Source of the DNA: Thermonema lapsum
GTDB taxonomy: Bacteria; Bacteroidota; Bacteroidia; Cytophagales; Thermonemataceae
DNA: 52,963 nucleotides
Reading direction: 5' to 3'
NCBI RefSeq assembly: GCF_011761635.1
Contig: NZ_JAASRN010000008.1
Coordinates: 1 to 52,963, forward strand
Every line of letters starts with the position of its first letter. Positions within the stretch are counted from its first letter, which is position 1. Below, piece after piece: positions 18,273 through 27,286 of the stretch. The notes under the pieces were generated by a model, which saw only the letters and a program-made list of their open reading frames with translations, ran no database searches and was not told the origin of the DNA. Both the position numbers and the translations under genes were made by a program.

Positions 18273-18303
18273 CAAATATAGTAATTTTTAAGGATTGTAA
18301 TAA
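18273..18303 (-). promoter_or_regulatory. Candidate promoter of the GNAT leader RNA
   Basis: Minus-strand TATATTTG (18280-18273) is an exact -7 match; TTA (18303-18301) stands at exactly 20-nt spacing where TTG is expected. Transcription from here would meet the terminator hairpin after about 60-70 nt. Confidence 0.5.
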
Positions 18304-18469
18304 AAGTATTTGTTGGTTTACAGGGGAGTATTTAAAGTACTTAATCGATTACACTTCATCGAGCAAAGTTTTGCTTTTATCGAGACAGGCATTGCTTCTG
18401 TCGAAATGTTATTTATTGATAAACAATAACTTATTATTATTCGGAATAAAATACAAAGCAACAATAGCG

Positions 18470-20350
18470 ATGAAAACGTCAATTTTGACCTTAGTTTTCA
18501 CTACTTTATGGATAGGGCAAGTGCTTGCCCAGACTATTACGGGTGGCATCATCAACAGTTATGCGCGTGTGACCAACATTAGCGCTAATCAATTTGACAT
18601 AAACAATGTGTATGGCAATGTTGCTGATTTTGCAGCAGGGCGTACGGTACTCATCATTCAGATGAAAGGCGCGACTGTTACAACTGCCAATAACAATACT
18701 TATGGCACAATTACATCCTACAACAATGCAGGTAACTATGAATTTGCCACAGTAAGTAGTCTCACCAACTTAGGAGGAGGCGATTACCGTGTAGTTTTCC
18801 ACTCTGTGGCACGCACCTATGATGCCGCTGGAGCGGTGCAGCTGGTGTCTGTGCCTTCTTACAACAACGTAACAATTACAGGCAATGTTACTGCCAAGCC
18901 TTGGAGTGCCCAAGACGGTACCGGTGGCGTGGTAGTATTGGAGGTGCAAAATGTCTTAACGCTGAATGCTTCTATCGATGTAAGTGCTCAGGGTTTTGTG
19001 GGTGGAAACCCAAATACAAACCCTATTAATGCTGCCAATAATTCGAATAACTACAGCACTAATAACGATGGCTATGCAGCAAAGGGCGAAGGGATTGCCT
19101 TGCCTAATCAACCCAATGGACGTGGTAAGATAGCCAATGGTGGTGGCGGCGGTAATCCGCACAATGCCGGTGGTGGGGGTGGTGGCAACTTGGGGAGTGG
19201 TGGCCAAGGTGGAAACGGCTGGCCTGATGCCGGAGGGACGAATCCAGCTGGTGGTATTGGTGGTCAAGCTTTGACGTATAGCCCCATAGTGAATAGAATA
19301 TTTATGGGTGGTGGCGGTGGTGCCGGGCAGCAAAATAACAATGTAGCCAGCCGCGGAGGCAGGGGAGGTGGCATCATCATCCTACGAGCGGGAACTATTA
19401 CTTCTACCAACTGCGCGGGAGTACCTGCCCTGCGAGCCAAGGGAGAGAATGCCCCGAACACTACCGGCAACGATGGTGCAGGTGGCGGTGGTGCCGGTGG
19501 AACTATTCTTTTAGAAGCTGTCAATATCACAATGCCTTGTTTGCTGACCGTTGATGTGAGTGGTGGCAATGGCGGTAATGTGAATCATAGCGATCCTCAC
19601 GGCGGTGGGGGCGGTGGTGGCGTAGGCGCTTTCCTCAGCAATAGAGATTTTTCTGCTGTCACGAATGTGATAGCTGTTCCTGGACAAAATGGACGCGATT
19701 GCAACACTTGCACCAACAGTACCTCAATACCGGGCAGCCCTTGCCCTGCAGGAAACTGCACAAGCACTGGGTGGGCAATACCGGGAGCGTTTGTGCCTTT
19801 GCCGGTAGAACTGTATGGTTTTAAAGCCTCGTATGTGGCTAAAAAGCAGCAAGTCGAAATACAATGGTTTACTACCAAAGAGGTGAATACCCGCAAATTT
19901 TTAATTGAGCGTAGCGGCGATATGAAGCAGCTGGAAATAGTGGGTGAAGTGGAAGCAGCCGGTGAAAGCCAAAGCCTGCGCAGCTACTATTTCGTGGACA
20001 TCCCTTGGCAGAGTGGTACACTCTATTACCGTCTGCGTATAGAAGACCGTGATGGAAGCATCAGTTACTCGGCTTGGGAAGCCGTAGAAGTTGCCGACAG
20101 CCATTCGTCTGCTTTCTTTAGCATGAGCCCCAATCCCGCTACTGACATAAACGTTGCCTTGCGTTGCTCGCAGGAAATACAAAGCGTTTACGTATATGAT
20201 GTCTATGGAAATTTGCAACTCAACTTGCAGATTCCAGAGAATGCTCGCACTGCAATCTTAAACGTGGAGACCTTTCCCAAAGGAGTTTATATAGTAAAAT
20301 TGAACACAAGGGCAGGAAAGAGCTTCATTGAGCGTTTGGTGATTCAATAA
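18470..20350 (+). CDS. Glycine-rich secreted protein with T9SS sorting domain
   Basis: This 626-residue protein starts with a Sec signal peptide (MKTSILTLVFTTLWIGQVLA, cut before QTITGG). Residues about 20-180 are a beta-rich domain (SYARVTNISANQFDINN). Residues about 180-400 hold a glycine/asparagine-rich region with repeated GGGGG runs. The C-terminal 75 residues form a type A T9SS sorting domain: MSPNPATDINVAL, VYDVYGNL and the ending FPKGVYIVKLNTRAGKSFIE. It is thus probably exported by the type IX system and anchored or released at the cell surface. Function is unknown; adhesion or gliding-related is only a guess. The frame opens 71 codons upstream, but the signal peptide fixes the ATG at 18470. 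A strong terminator follows. Confidence 0.88.
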   Translation: MKTSILTLVFTTLWIGQVLAQTITGGIINSYARVTNISANQFDINNVYGNVADFAAGRTVLIIQMKGATVTTANNNTYGTITSYNNAGNYEFATVSSLTNLGGGDYRVVFHSVARTYDAAGAVQLVSVPSYNNVTITGNVTAKPWSAQDGTGGVVVLEVQNVLTLNASIDVSAQGFVGGNPNTNPINAANNSNNYSTNNDGYAAKGEGIALPNQPNGRGKIANGGGGGNPHNAGGGGGGNLGSGGQGGNGWPDAGGTNPAGGIGGQALTYSPIVNRIFMGGGGGAGQQNNNVASRGGRGGGIIILRAGTITSTNCAGVPALRAKGENAPNTTGNDGAGGGGAGGTILLEAVNITMPCLLTVDVSGGNGGNVNHSDPHGGGGGGGVGAFLSNRDFSAVTNVIAVPGQNGRDCNTCTNSTSIPGSPCPAGNCTSTGWAIPGAFVPLPVELYGFKASYVAKKQQVEIQWFTTKEVNTRKFLIERSGDMKQLEIVGEVEAAGESQSLRSYYFVDIPWQSGTLYYRLRIEDRDGSISYSAWEAVEVADSHSSAFFSMSPNPATDINVALRCSQEIQSVYVYDVYGNLQLNLQIPENARTAILNVETFPKGVYIVKLNTRAGKSFIERLVIQ

Positions 20351-20372
20351 GTCTGTCAAGGCTCAACAATAG

Positions 20373-20405
20373 AAAAGTGGTGCAGTGTGGCTGCACCACT
20401 TTTTT
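20373..20405 (+). terminator. Intrinsic terminator after the T9SS cargo gene
   Basis: AAAAGTGGTGCAG (20373-20385) and CTGCACCACTTTT (20391-20403) form a perfect 13-bp stem with a 5-nt loop, running into a T-run. Transcripts of the cargo gene should stop here, before the PRPP synthetase gene. Confidence 0.92.
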
Positions 20406-20483
20406 ATGTAGGCTACTTGTGAACAGCCATAGCCTATTTTTTTTATATTGCCTTTTCAATGAGCATACTTGTCTTTCCTCACT

Positions 20484-21404
20484 ATGTCTGCACCTTTGCT
20501 ATTTTGTACAGAAAACTACACATACCTCTATGAAGAGGTAGCTGCTTTAATGAATTCCGTAGAAAAGGGGAGTGTAGAGCGGCGCTTATTTCCCGACGGT
20601 GAGCGTTATCAGTGCTTGCTTTCCGACGTGGAGGGGCGCGATGTGATGTTGATTGGAGGAACTATTTCCGATGTGGATACGCTCGAGCTTTATGACTTGG
20701 CGTATGCTATTGCCAAATACGGCGCCAAGTCATTGCGGATAGTAGTCCCTTTTTTCGGTTATTCGACCATGGAGCGTGCCGTGCGCAAAGGCGAGGTGGT
20801 AACAGCCAAAACGCGTGCCCGTCTGCTTTCGGCAATTCCCAATACAGGCACCTTGGTAAAGTATTATTTGCTTGACTTGCACACCGAGGGCATTCCCCAT
20901 TACTTTGAAGGCAGCGTAACGGCAATACATATTTATGCCAAGCCGGTAATTATAGAGGCAGCACGTCACTTTGGCGGTGAGCAGTTTGTACTGGCTTGTA
21001 CCGATGCTGGGCGTGCCAAGTGGGTAGAATCGCTTGCCAACGATATGGGAGTGGAAGCCGCTTTTGTCTTTAAAAAACGCCTTGGCGCAGACCAAACGGC
21101 TATTACCGGTGTAAATGCCGATGTAGAGGGCAAAACAGTGATTATTTATGACGATATGATTCGTACGGGCGGGTCGTTGGTGAAAGCGGCGCAGGCATAC
21201 AAGAACGCAGGTGCGCGTCGAATCATCGCCATCACCACCCATGGGCTTTTTGTAGGAGAGTGTATGAAACGCCTCGAGGCTTCAAGGCTTTTTGAAAAAG
21301 TAATAGCAACCAATACGCACCCCAATGCATTGCGATATGCCCAACATCCGCTTGTAGAGATTCGAAGTGTGGCAGCATTGATTGCCCGCCATTTAAGTGT
21401 ATAA
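20484..21404 (+). CDS. prs: Ribose-phosphate pyrophosphokinase family protein, divergent
   Basis: This 306-residue protein has the two-lobed type I phosphoribosyltransferase fold of PRPP synthetase, which makes PRPP from ribose 5-phosphate and ATP. Seen are the RRLFPDGERYQ segment near residue 35, the ATP-site region FFGYSTMERAVRKGE, the metal-binding YLLDLHTEGIPHYFEG (canonical class I enzymes have DLHADQIQGFF) and the PRPP loop IIYDDMIRTGGSLVKAA (canonical DDMIDTAGT). These departures suggest a divergent paralogue, so activity or control may differ. The start is ATG 20484; the TTG at 20469 is unlikely. The stop is 4 nt before the phosphatase ATG, implying an operon and translational coupling. 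Confidence 0.85.
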   Translation: MSAPLLFCTENYTYLYEEVAALMNSVEKGSVERRLFPDGERYQCLLSDVEGRDVMLIGGTISDVDTLELYDLAYAIAKYGAKSLRIVVPFFGYSTMERAVRKGEVVTAKTRARLLSAIPNTGTLVKYYLLDLHTEGIPHYFEGSVTAIHIYAKPVIIEAARHFGGEQFVLACTDAGRAKWVESLANDMGVEAAFVFKKRLGADQTAITGVNADVEGKTVIIYDDMIRTGGSLVKAAQAYKNAGARRIIAITTHGLFVGECMKRLEASRLFEKVIATNTHPNALRYAQHPLVEIRSVAALIARHLSV

Positions 21405-21408
21405 CGTC

Positions 21409-23469
21409 ATGTGGCAGCCGGGAAAAGAAGCTTTGAAATCTTATCTGTATGCCAATATATTAGGCTGGTTGCTGTTATTCACAGCCAACACTACAGCCTA
21501 TATCCTTTTGAGTGTAGGCGAAAATTGGCTGGTGCATGTAGATATCTATTTGCAAGGGGCTTTTATCAATATTTTTTTGATAGCCTGCTACTTTTGGGCA
21601 GACTACAAAGCCGAAAAATACAGGGAAGCTTCGACGCTCTTTCATCTGAATCGTCAGGCGCGCTATCTGCTGCTGGCAATGCTCTTGGGGGTATTTGTGC
21701 AATTATGTCTTACACTCTGGCACCGTCCATTGCTCGCTTGGGCAGCGCGCTATGTATATATCAGCTATCTGGCACATATACTTCTTTTCGCACTGGTTAG
21801 CCATGTGATGCTGTTTACTTACCACAGCCTGTTGCTCAAGAAAGCCCCGAAACGCGTACACCGTTATTGGACGGTATTTGCCTATTTACTTCTATCTACG
21901 CTTATTTTCAACTATTTTCGTTTGCCTCTAAGTGCTCCACCAGTATGGGTTTCACTGCTGTTGTTGGGTGTGATGGCTTTGATGCTCTCGATGAACTTGC
22001 GCTGGGTGGCTTATCTTGACATCAACGAAAAAGGAAGGGCTATTGCCATGATAGCCCTTGCGCTCTTTGCTTATGCTTATTTCGTACTCTATTTCTATAA
22101 CTATCATGTGCGTGAGCTGCTCGAGTTCAATATTGTTTATAATGTTTACTTGTTGGCAGTAGCCGGCTTCGTGCTGCTGTATAGCCTACTAGCTATGCTG
22201 GTGCTGTTGTTTAATATTCCTATTAGCCGAATCTTTGAAAGCAAACTAAAAGATATATTGGCATTTCAGGAATTGACACAGTCTCTTCAAATAAGCGATA
22301 CAGAAGAGGCGCTCTTCGAGAGTTTACTGCAGCAGGCATACCGCACAGCTCAAGCCGATGCCGTCATATTGGAGGCAATAGCTACCGATGGAATGACTAC
22401 ACGCTGGTTTACCAAAAACATACCAGTTGAGGAAGCACGCAGGGTGAAAGCTCACATTCAAAACCAAAAACTATACAACGCCTTGCTGGAGGCTTTGCCC
22501 AGCGCATCTTTACCTCAAAAAGAGGTTTTCTCTTCTGTCTTTTTTAAAACACACCATAGCTTCGCCATAGTAAGCCGCAGTCATAAGTTGGGCGAGTTGC
22601 TGATTTTGCGCTATACCGACGAGCCCTTTCAACAAGAGCAAATCGAAATGATAGATACTTTTGTGAAACAAGTGGGCGTAGCTATTGAAAACAAGCGCTT
22701 AATACAAGAAATCATCAATACAGAGAAGTATAAAAAAGAGCTGGAGATTGCCAAGCGTGTGCAGCAGAGCCTTTTGCCAGCTCACTTCCCTGTTTCTGAT
22801 AAATTATCGATACAAGCAGTATCTACAGCGGCTAATGAAGTAGGGGGCGACTACTACGATTTTTATCTTGCTGCTCCCGACAGGCTCTATTTAGCACTGG
22901 GTGACGTGTCCGGTAAAGGAACCAGTGCTGCCTTTCATATGGCAGAAGTGAAAGGTATTTTTCAAGGCTTGGCACCGCTCGAACTGCCTCTTGAGATGCT
23001 GGCAAAGCAAATGAACCAGGCAGTGAATGCCTGTATGCCGAAAGGTACTTTTGTAGCCCTTTCTTTGCTTTATATCAATACCACTCGGCATACCATAGAC
23101 CTATTGCGGGGAGGGCATTGTTTTCCCATTTACTACGAAGCTGCCCAGCACCGGGCACATTTTATCAAACAACCCAGCATAGGCATGGGCATAGTGAACA
23201 ACGACCGATTTTTGCAGCTAAGCAAAGCCGTTACGCTCACCTACCGCCCGGGCGATGTGCTGCTTTTATACAGTGATGGTATCACTGAAGCAAGAAATAA
23301 AGAAGGTGAAGAATTTGGTGTAGAGCGCTTAATGCAACTGATACAACTGCATGCAGCCGAAAGTGCAGAGCAGATTATGCTTGAAATCAACCGTGCCGTC
23401 AATCATTTCTTACAGGACTCACCGTTGCGTGATGATTATACCTTGCTTGTCGTTAAGTTTAAACCGTGA
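21409..23469 (+). CDS. Membrane-bound SpoIIE-type serine/threonine phosphatase
   Basis: This 686-residue protein joins an N-terminal membrane domain of roughly eight hydrophobic helices (residues about 15-275) to a GAF-like region (about 290-430), a short helical linker (YKKELEIAKRVQQSLLPAHF) and a PP2C/SpoIIE catalytic domain (about 455-686). Metal-binding motifs are visible: GGDYYDFY, ALGDVSGKGTSAAF, LLYSDGITEARN and RDDYTLLVVK. Such proteins are RsbU-like phosphatases that usually dephosphorylate anti-anti-sigma factors; no RsbV/RsbW gene is nearby. The ATG at 21409 is 4 nt after the prs stop; a GTG at 21397 is possible. It probably reports an envelope or energy signal to a cytoplasmic target. 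Confidence 0.9.
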   Translation: MWQPGKEALKSYLYANILGWLLLFTANTTAYILLSVGENWLVHVDIYLQGAFINIFLIACYFWADYKAEKYREASTLFHLNRQARYLLLAMLLGVFVQLCLTLWHRPLLAWAARYVYISYLAHILLFALVSHVMLFTYHSLLLKKAPKRVHRYWTVFAYLLLSTLIFNYFRLPLSAPPVWVSLLLLGVMALMLSMNLRWVAYLDINEKGRAIAMIALALFAYAYFVLYFYNYHVRELLEFNIVYNVYLLAVAGFVLLYSLLAMLVLLFNIPISRIFESKLKDILAFQELTQSLQISDTEEALFESLLQQAYRTAQADAVILEAIATDGMTTRWFTKNIPVEEARRVKAHIQNQKLYNALLEALPSASLPQKEVFSSVFFKTHHSFAIVSRSHKLGELLILRYTDEPFQQEQIEMIDTFVKQVGVAIENKRLIQEIINTEKYKKELEIAKRVQQSLLPAHFPVSDKLSIQAVSTAANEVGGDYYDFYLAAPDRLYLALGDVSGKGTSAAFHMAEVKGIFQGLAPLELPLEMLAKQMNQAVNACMPKGTFVALSLLYINTTRHTIDLLRGGHCFPIYYEAAQHRAHFIKQPSIGMGIVNNDRFLQLSKAVTLTYRPGDVLLLYSDGITEARNKEGEEFGVERLMQLIQLHAAESAEQIMLEINRAVNHFLQDSPLRDDYTLLVVKFKP

Positions 23470-23513
23470 GTTTTGTACTTTTATACCTTGTAAAATTTAA
23501 ACAAAGCATAGCT

Positions 23514-23843
23514 ATGGATTTATTCAATATCATGGGCAAGCTCAAAGAAATGCAAGAAAAAATGAAACAAGCCCAAGCGCATTTACAGGAAGTAAAAGCA
23601 GAAGGGGAAGCCGGTGCCGGCTTGGTGAAAGCGCATGTCAATGGGCTAAAGCAAGTGCTGAAAGTAGAGGTAGATGCTTCTTTGCTTGCAGAAGACCAAA
23701 AAGAGGTACTTCAAGACCTTATAGTGGCAGCTGTTAATGTCGCAATGGCGAAGGCAGAAGAAGCAGCTCAGGAGTATCTTCAAAAGACCATGAAAGAGAG
23801 CATGCCCAATATTCCGGGCTTGGATTTTCTGTTGAACCGCTAA
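23514..23843 (+). CDS. YbaB/EbfC family nucleoid-associated protein
   Basis: This 109-residue protein belongs to the YbaB/EbfC family, small dimeric DNA-binding nucleoid proteins. The pattern MGKLKEMQEKMKQAQAHLQ at the N terminus and the tweezer-like helical C terminus (LIVAAVNVAMAKAEEAAQEYLQKTMKE, about residues 70-97) are typical. In many bacteria it sits between dnaX and recR, but here it follows a phosphatase and overlaps a glycosyltransferase. The start is ATG 23514; the extra 16 codons upstream overlap the previous stop. Its TAATG stop-start overlap with the next gene suggests coupled translation. Confidence 0.93.
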   Translation: MDLFNIMGKLKEMQEKMKQAQAHLQEVKAEGEAGAGLVKAHVNGLKQVLKVEVDASLLAEDQKEVLQDLIVAAVNVAMAKAEEAAQEYLQKTMKESMPNIPGLDFLLNR

Positions 23844-24916
23844 TGACAGCCGTGCAAAAACGAGTAGCAGTAGTCATATTGAACTACAACGGGCGTCGTT
23901 GGCTGGAGGCATTTCTGCCTTTGGTGCAAGAGCGCTCGCCTCAAGCTGACTGCTGGGTCATAGACAATGCCTCTTCCGATGGCAGTTTGTCATGGGTGCA
24001 ACAGCATCAGCCGGCAGTCCATTGTGTGGCTTTAGAAAAAAACTACGGTTTTTGCGAAGGATACAATCGGGGCATTGAGGCTTTGCCCAAATATTATGAT
24101 TTTTTGGTGTTGCTCAACTCAGATGCCTGCCCGGCACCCGACTGGTTAAGCCCTCTGCTTGATTTTATGGATGCCCATCCGCAGGTGGCTGCTTGTCAGC
24201 CCAAAGTGATGCGTTACGACCCGCAAGCAGAAAATCCTTATACACAGGAATTTGAATATGCGGGGGCTGCCGGCGGCTTCATCGACCGCTATGGCTATCC
24301 TTTTTGTCGGGGGCGTTTGTTCAATACCTGCGAAGCTGACCACGGACAATATGACGCGCCTGTACCTATTGCTTGGGCAAGTGGGGCTTGCTTTTGTATT
24401 CGCATCACTGACTGGCAACAAGCGGGCGGCTTCGACTCCCTCTTTTTTGCCCATATGGAAGAAATTGACCTCTGTTTACGCCTATGGGCAGCAGGACGGA
24501 CGGTCTATTGTGTGCCCGCTTCGGTGGTTTATCATGTGGGAGGTGGTACCCTGCACAAACAAAGTCCTCGTAAAACCTACCTCAACTTCCGTAACAGCCT
24601 GTTTTTACTTTACAAGCACTTGCCTACTCCCAATAAATTCTGGACCATTTTTCTGCGTTTGTTAGCCGATGCGCCGGCAGCATGCATGTTGTTACTTCAA
24701 ACCGGTGACGCTCGCCACCTGTGGGCAGTCATTAGAGCACATGCCGCTTTTTATGCCAGCAGAAAAAAGTTGAAAGTATCACAGTCCATAGTGTGGCAAA
24801 AAATCACTTACCCGGGCAGCATCGTATGGAATTACTTCTTTCAAAAGAAAAAACGCTTTCAAGATTTGGGTTGGCGTCTATCCCTCTCGGAAGAGCAATG
24901 CTCGGCGCCAGCGTAA
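23843..24916 (+). CDS. Family 2 glycosyltransferase
   Basis: This 357-residue enzyme transfers a sugar from a nucleotide-sugar donor, probably in cell-surface polysaccharide or glycolipid synthesis. The GT-A fold is shown by VAVVILNYNGRRWL at the N terminus, VIDNASSDGSLSW (about 38-50) and the metal-binding LLNSDACPAPDWL (about 90-102, D-x-D-like NSD). The acceptor side has FFAHMEEIDLCLRL, a typical catalytic ED-like segment (about 205-218). A C-terminal helical part (about 260-340) may touch the membrane. The ATG overlaps the ybaB stop in TAATG. The last 39 nt overlap the convergent PspC gene. Confidence 0.92.
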   Translation: MTAVQKRVAVVILNYNGRRWLEAFLPLVQERSPQADCWVIDNASSDGSLSWVQQHQPAVHCVALEKNYGFCEGYNRGIEALPKYYDFLVLLNSDACPAPDWLSPLLDFMDAHPQVAACQPKVMRYDPQAENPYTQEFEYAGAAGGFIDRYGYPFCRGRLFNTCEADHGQYDAPVPIAWASGACFCIRITDWQQAGGFDSLFFAHMEEIDLCLRLWAAGRTVYCVPASVVYHVGGGTLHKQSPRKTYLNFRNSLFLLYKHLPTPNKFWTIFLRLLADAPAACMLLLQTGDARHLWAVIRAHAAFYASRKKLKVSQSIVWQKITYPGSIVWNYFFQKKKRFQDLGWRLSLSEEQCSAPA

Positions 24917-25099
24917 AAATTGACGTATGCGTGTGATGAAAGCAATGGAAAGGTAAATGAAAATGGGAGAACCGAAGGTTAAAAAGGTTGAATAAATAAA
25001 GAAGAGGCGTACACTTGAAATCGATACGCCTATATGCTCAGCAAGCAGTGTGCATACCCCAAAAAAACGACACTCTATAAAATCCCGTAACCTTTCCAT
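24878..25099 (-). CDS. PspC domain protein
   Basis: This 73-residue membrane protein has the PspC domain: a short amphipathic start (FFGVCTLLAEHIGVSISSVR), then a long hydrophobic stretch (LFFIYSTFLTFGSPIFIYLSIAFI, residues about 31-55) and a basic C terminus. PspC proteins sense membrane stress in enterobacteria; stand-alone mini-PspC proteins are common in Bacteroidota with no known role. The gene is small but has the family's full domain. Its 3' end overlaps the convergent glycosyltransferase by 39 nt. It has an AAAGGA sequence very close to the ATG. Confidence 0.8.
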   Translation of the reverse strand: MERLRDFIECRFFGVCTLLAEHIGVSISSVRLFFIYSTFLTFGSPIFIYLSIAFITRIRQFLRWRRALLFREG

Positions 25100-25158
25100 A
25101 AGTCCTTTCGTTTAACTTTGCGAGTATCAAAGGCTACAGACCTTTTTTTCAAAAGGTC

Positions 25159-25190
25159 TTGATTTAATTTAGTAAAATTGTTTATATTTC
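25159..25190 (+). promoter_or_regulatory. Candidate promoter of the OmpA/TPR lipoprotein gene
   Basis: TTG (25159-25161), a 21-nt spacer and TATATTTC (25183-25190) match the Bacteroidota consensus with one mismatch at the last base. It lies 37-68 nt before the ATG. A hairpin (AGACCTTTT at 25138-25146 with AAAAGGTCT at 25151-25159) abuts the -33 box. Confidence 0.6.
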
Positions 25191-25226
25191 GCAAAATTTG
25201 AACAACTTAAACAAACAAAACGAGTT

Positions 25227-27122
25227 ATGAAACATTATAGCAACGCTCTTATTGCCCTTGCCATTGCTGGGTCGGTGGGCTTAGCTGGCTGCAACAGCTT
25301 AAGTCAAATGACCAAAATGGCAAAACAACAGGACCTGAAAGTTGACCCCAATCCACTGGAACTGCATGGCGGTGTGGTAAGCTTCAAAATGTCTGCCAAG
25401 CTCCCCGTGAAAATGCTGAAAAAGAATACCGAATATGAATTGAAGGTGTTCTTTGTGAACGATGGAGCAAAAGAAGGACAAGAGACCTTCAAAAAAGAGG
25501 TGGGGGCTATCACCTTTGTCTCGAACGACTACTTGCCGCAAAGCAACAAAGAAGAGCCTCGCATTGAAAAAGCCATGAGCTTCGACTACGAGGAACAGTT
25601 CGAGCGTGGTGAACTCGCAGTAAAAGGCTTTGCTCGTAGTACCAAAAAAAGCAAAGAAAAATCTACTGTCCAGATGCCGATTGCCAAAGGTGTGATTACT
25701 ACTTCCACCTTGATAAAGGACATCTTGGATGAGCCTTATGGCTTGGGTAACGAAGGAGAGGGTACTTTTGCTGTGCTGGACCATGGCTATGGCAAAGAAG
25801 AAGTAAAACAAGTCTATGTGGACTTCAACTTCGAGCAAGGAAGCGCTAAACTGCGAAGCGCCGAAGTACGTGATAAAGGAGCTGCCATCGATGCTTTCGT
25901 GGCTTCTAAAATGCTCGTAGGAAAAGATGGGAAGTCAACAGTAAACATCAAAGGTTCTCACTCGCCCGAAGGTCGTGAAACCATCAACCGCAACTTGGCT
26001 GACCAGCGTGCTGCAGTGATGAAGCAATACTACCTTGACCAAATGAAGAAGTACAATTATGCCAAGGAAGAACTCGCGAAGGTAAACTTCGACATCACGA
26101 CTCAAACGCTGGATGAAACCCTGCCCGAATTTTTCAGCTTGTTAGATGCCAATACTACCTTGACTGCTGAGCAAAAGAAAGAAATCAAAAACATCATGCA
26201 AGGCAAAGAGGGCTTTGTAGAGCGCGAAAAATCTCTGCAAAGCAAACCTTATTACAAGGTGCTGATGGACGAGGTGTATCCCAAGTTGCGTTATGCTCGT
26301 ACCGACGTACTGCAAGGTCCCAAACAAAAAACCGATGCTGAAATCGCTTCTTTGGCTCGCCAAATTGCCAAAGGCGAAAAATCAACTCAAGAGCTTACCG
26401 AAGCAGAATTGCTGTATGCTGCTTCTATGACGCCTGATATGGAGGAAAAAGTGGCTATCTATGGAGCCGCCATCAAGAAGAACGACAGCTATGTAGCACA
26501 TAACAACTTGGCTGCTGTACAACTTGAAATGGCATTGAAAGAAACCGATAAAGCTAAGCGCGAAAAACTCGTTTCAGATGCCATTACCCATTTGGAAATT
26601 GCCAAAAACAGAAAAGAAACTGCCGAAGTAAACTACAATCTTGGCTTGGCATATGCCATGAAAGGCGACAAAGGCAAAGGAGAGCAAGCCATCAACCGTG
26701 CCATTGAAATAGGTAGCGACAACCCCGCTACTCTGCGCAAACTGAACGGTGCTAAAGGTATCATGTTGATGAAGCAAGCCAAGTCTTACGACGACAAAAA
26801 ATATGTGGAAGCTGAGCAAGCATTTGCTGCTGCCGGCAATGGTCACAAAGTGCTCTTCAACAAAGCTTTGGCTCAGTTGCTGCACAGAGACTATGACAAA
26901 GCTATGGTAAGCTTCGATGCTGCCATCAACTCGGCACCGAACGATGGCTTGAGCTACTATGGTAAAGCTATCACCGCTGCCCGCAAAGGCAACGCTGCGG
27001 AAATGCTGAAAGCCCTCAAGAAGGCTATTGAGCTGAATGGCGATTTGCGTGCACGTGCTGCCAAAGACTTGGAATTCATCAATTACTTCAACTCTACTGA
27101 GTTTCAAGACGCTATTCGCTAA
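25227..27122 (+). CDS. Lipoprotein with OmpA-like and TPR regions
   Basis: This 631-residue lipoprotein has signal peptide II with lipobox GLAGC (Cys22). Residues about 35-170 form a beta-rich domain. From about 190 the segment [16 protein letters not shown] followed by [28 protein letters not shown] looks like an OmpA-C type peptidoglycan-binding unit, but it carries a long charged insert. Residues about 400-631 are tetratricopeptide repeats ([56 protein letters not shown]). Codon use and length suggest a well-expressed envelope protein. It is probably periplasm-facing and anchored in the outer membrane. It has its own promoter and terminator. Exact role is unknown. Confidence 0.85.
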   Translation: MKHYSNALIALAIAGSVGLAGCNSLSQMTKMAKQQDLKVDPNPLELHGGVVSFKMSAKLPVKMLKKNTEYELKVFFVNDGAKEGQETFKKEVGAITFVSNDYLPQSNKEEPRIEKAMSFDYEEQFERGELAVKGFARSTKKSKEKSTVQMPIAKGVITTSTLIKDILDEPYGLGNEGEGTFAVLDHGYGKEEVKQVYVDFNFEQGSAKLRSAEVRDKGAAIDAFVASKMLVGKDGKSTVNIKGSHSPEGRETINRNLADQRAAVMKQYYLDQMKKYNYAKEELAKVNFDITTQTLDETLPEFFSLLDANTTLTAEQKKEIKNIMQGKEGFVEREKSLQSKPYYKVLMDEVYPKLRYARTDVLQGPKQKTDAEIASLARQIAKGEKSTQELTEAELLYAASMTPDMEEKVAIYGAAIKKNDSYVAHNNLAAVQLEMALKETDKAKREKLVSDAITHLEIAKNRKETAEVNYNLGLAYAMKGDKGKGEQAINRAIEIGSDNPATLRKLNGAKGIMLMKQAKSYDDKKYVEAEQAFAAAGNGHKVLFNKALAQLLHRDYDKAMVSFDAAINSAPNDGLSYYGKAITAARKGNAAEMLKALKKAIELNGDLRARAAKDLEFINYFNSTEFQDAIR

Positions 27123-27142
27123 GCTTTTTAAATATCATATGC

Positions 27143-27174
27143 AACAGCGCTACCAATCGTAGCGCTGTTTTTTT
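27143..27174 (+). terminator. Intrinsic terminator after the lipoprotein gene
   Basis: AACAGCGCTA (27143-27152) and TAGCGCTGTT (27160-27169) form a perfect 10-bp stem with a 7-nt loop followed by a T-run. It also rules out the upstream extension of the alanine dehydrogenase frame as part of the same message. Confidence 0.9.
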
Positions 27175-27250
27175 GTTCTATGTCGTAAAGCTTACAAGCA
27201 AAGGGGTATGTTTATTTAGTTTAACTTTTTCTTTCTTTTATTCAAATACC

Positions 27251-27258
27251 TATATTTG
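27251..27258 (+). promoter_or_regulatory. Candidate -7 element of ald
   Basis: TATATTTG is an exact -7 match 29 nt before the ATG. At exactly 20-nt spacing the -33 position reads TTT rather than TTG. This supports starting the protein at 27287, because the longer frame begins upstream of this promoter. Confidence 0.6.
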
Positions 27259-27286
27259 CTCACGGTTTTTTAAAACAGTCAATATC

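Noticed and set aside
18257-18469. Upstream extension of the T9SS cargo protein by 71 codons
   Set aside because: The signal peptide starts at 18470, and the extension is low-complexity leader sequence.
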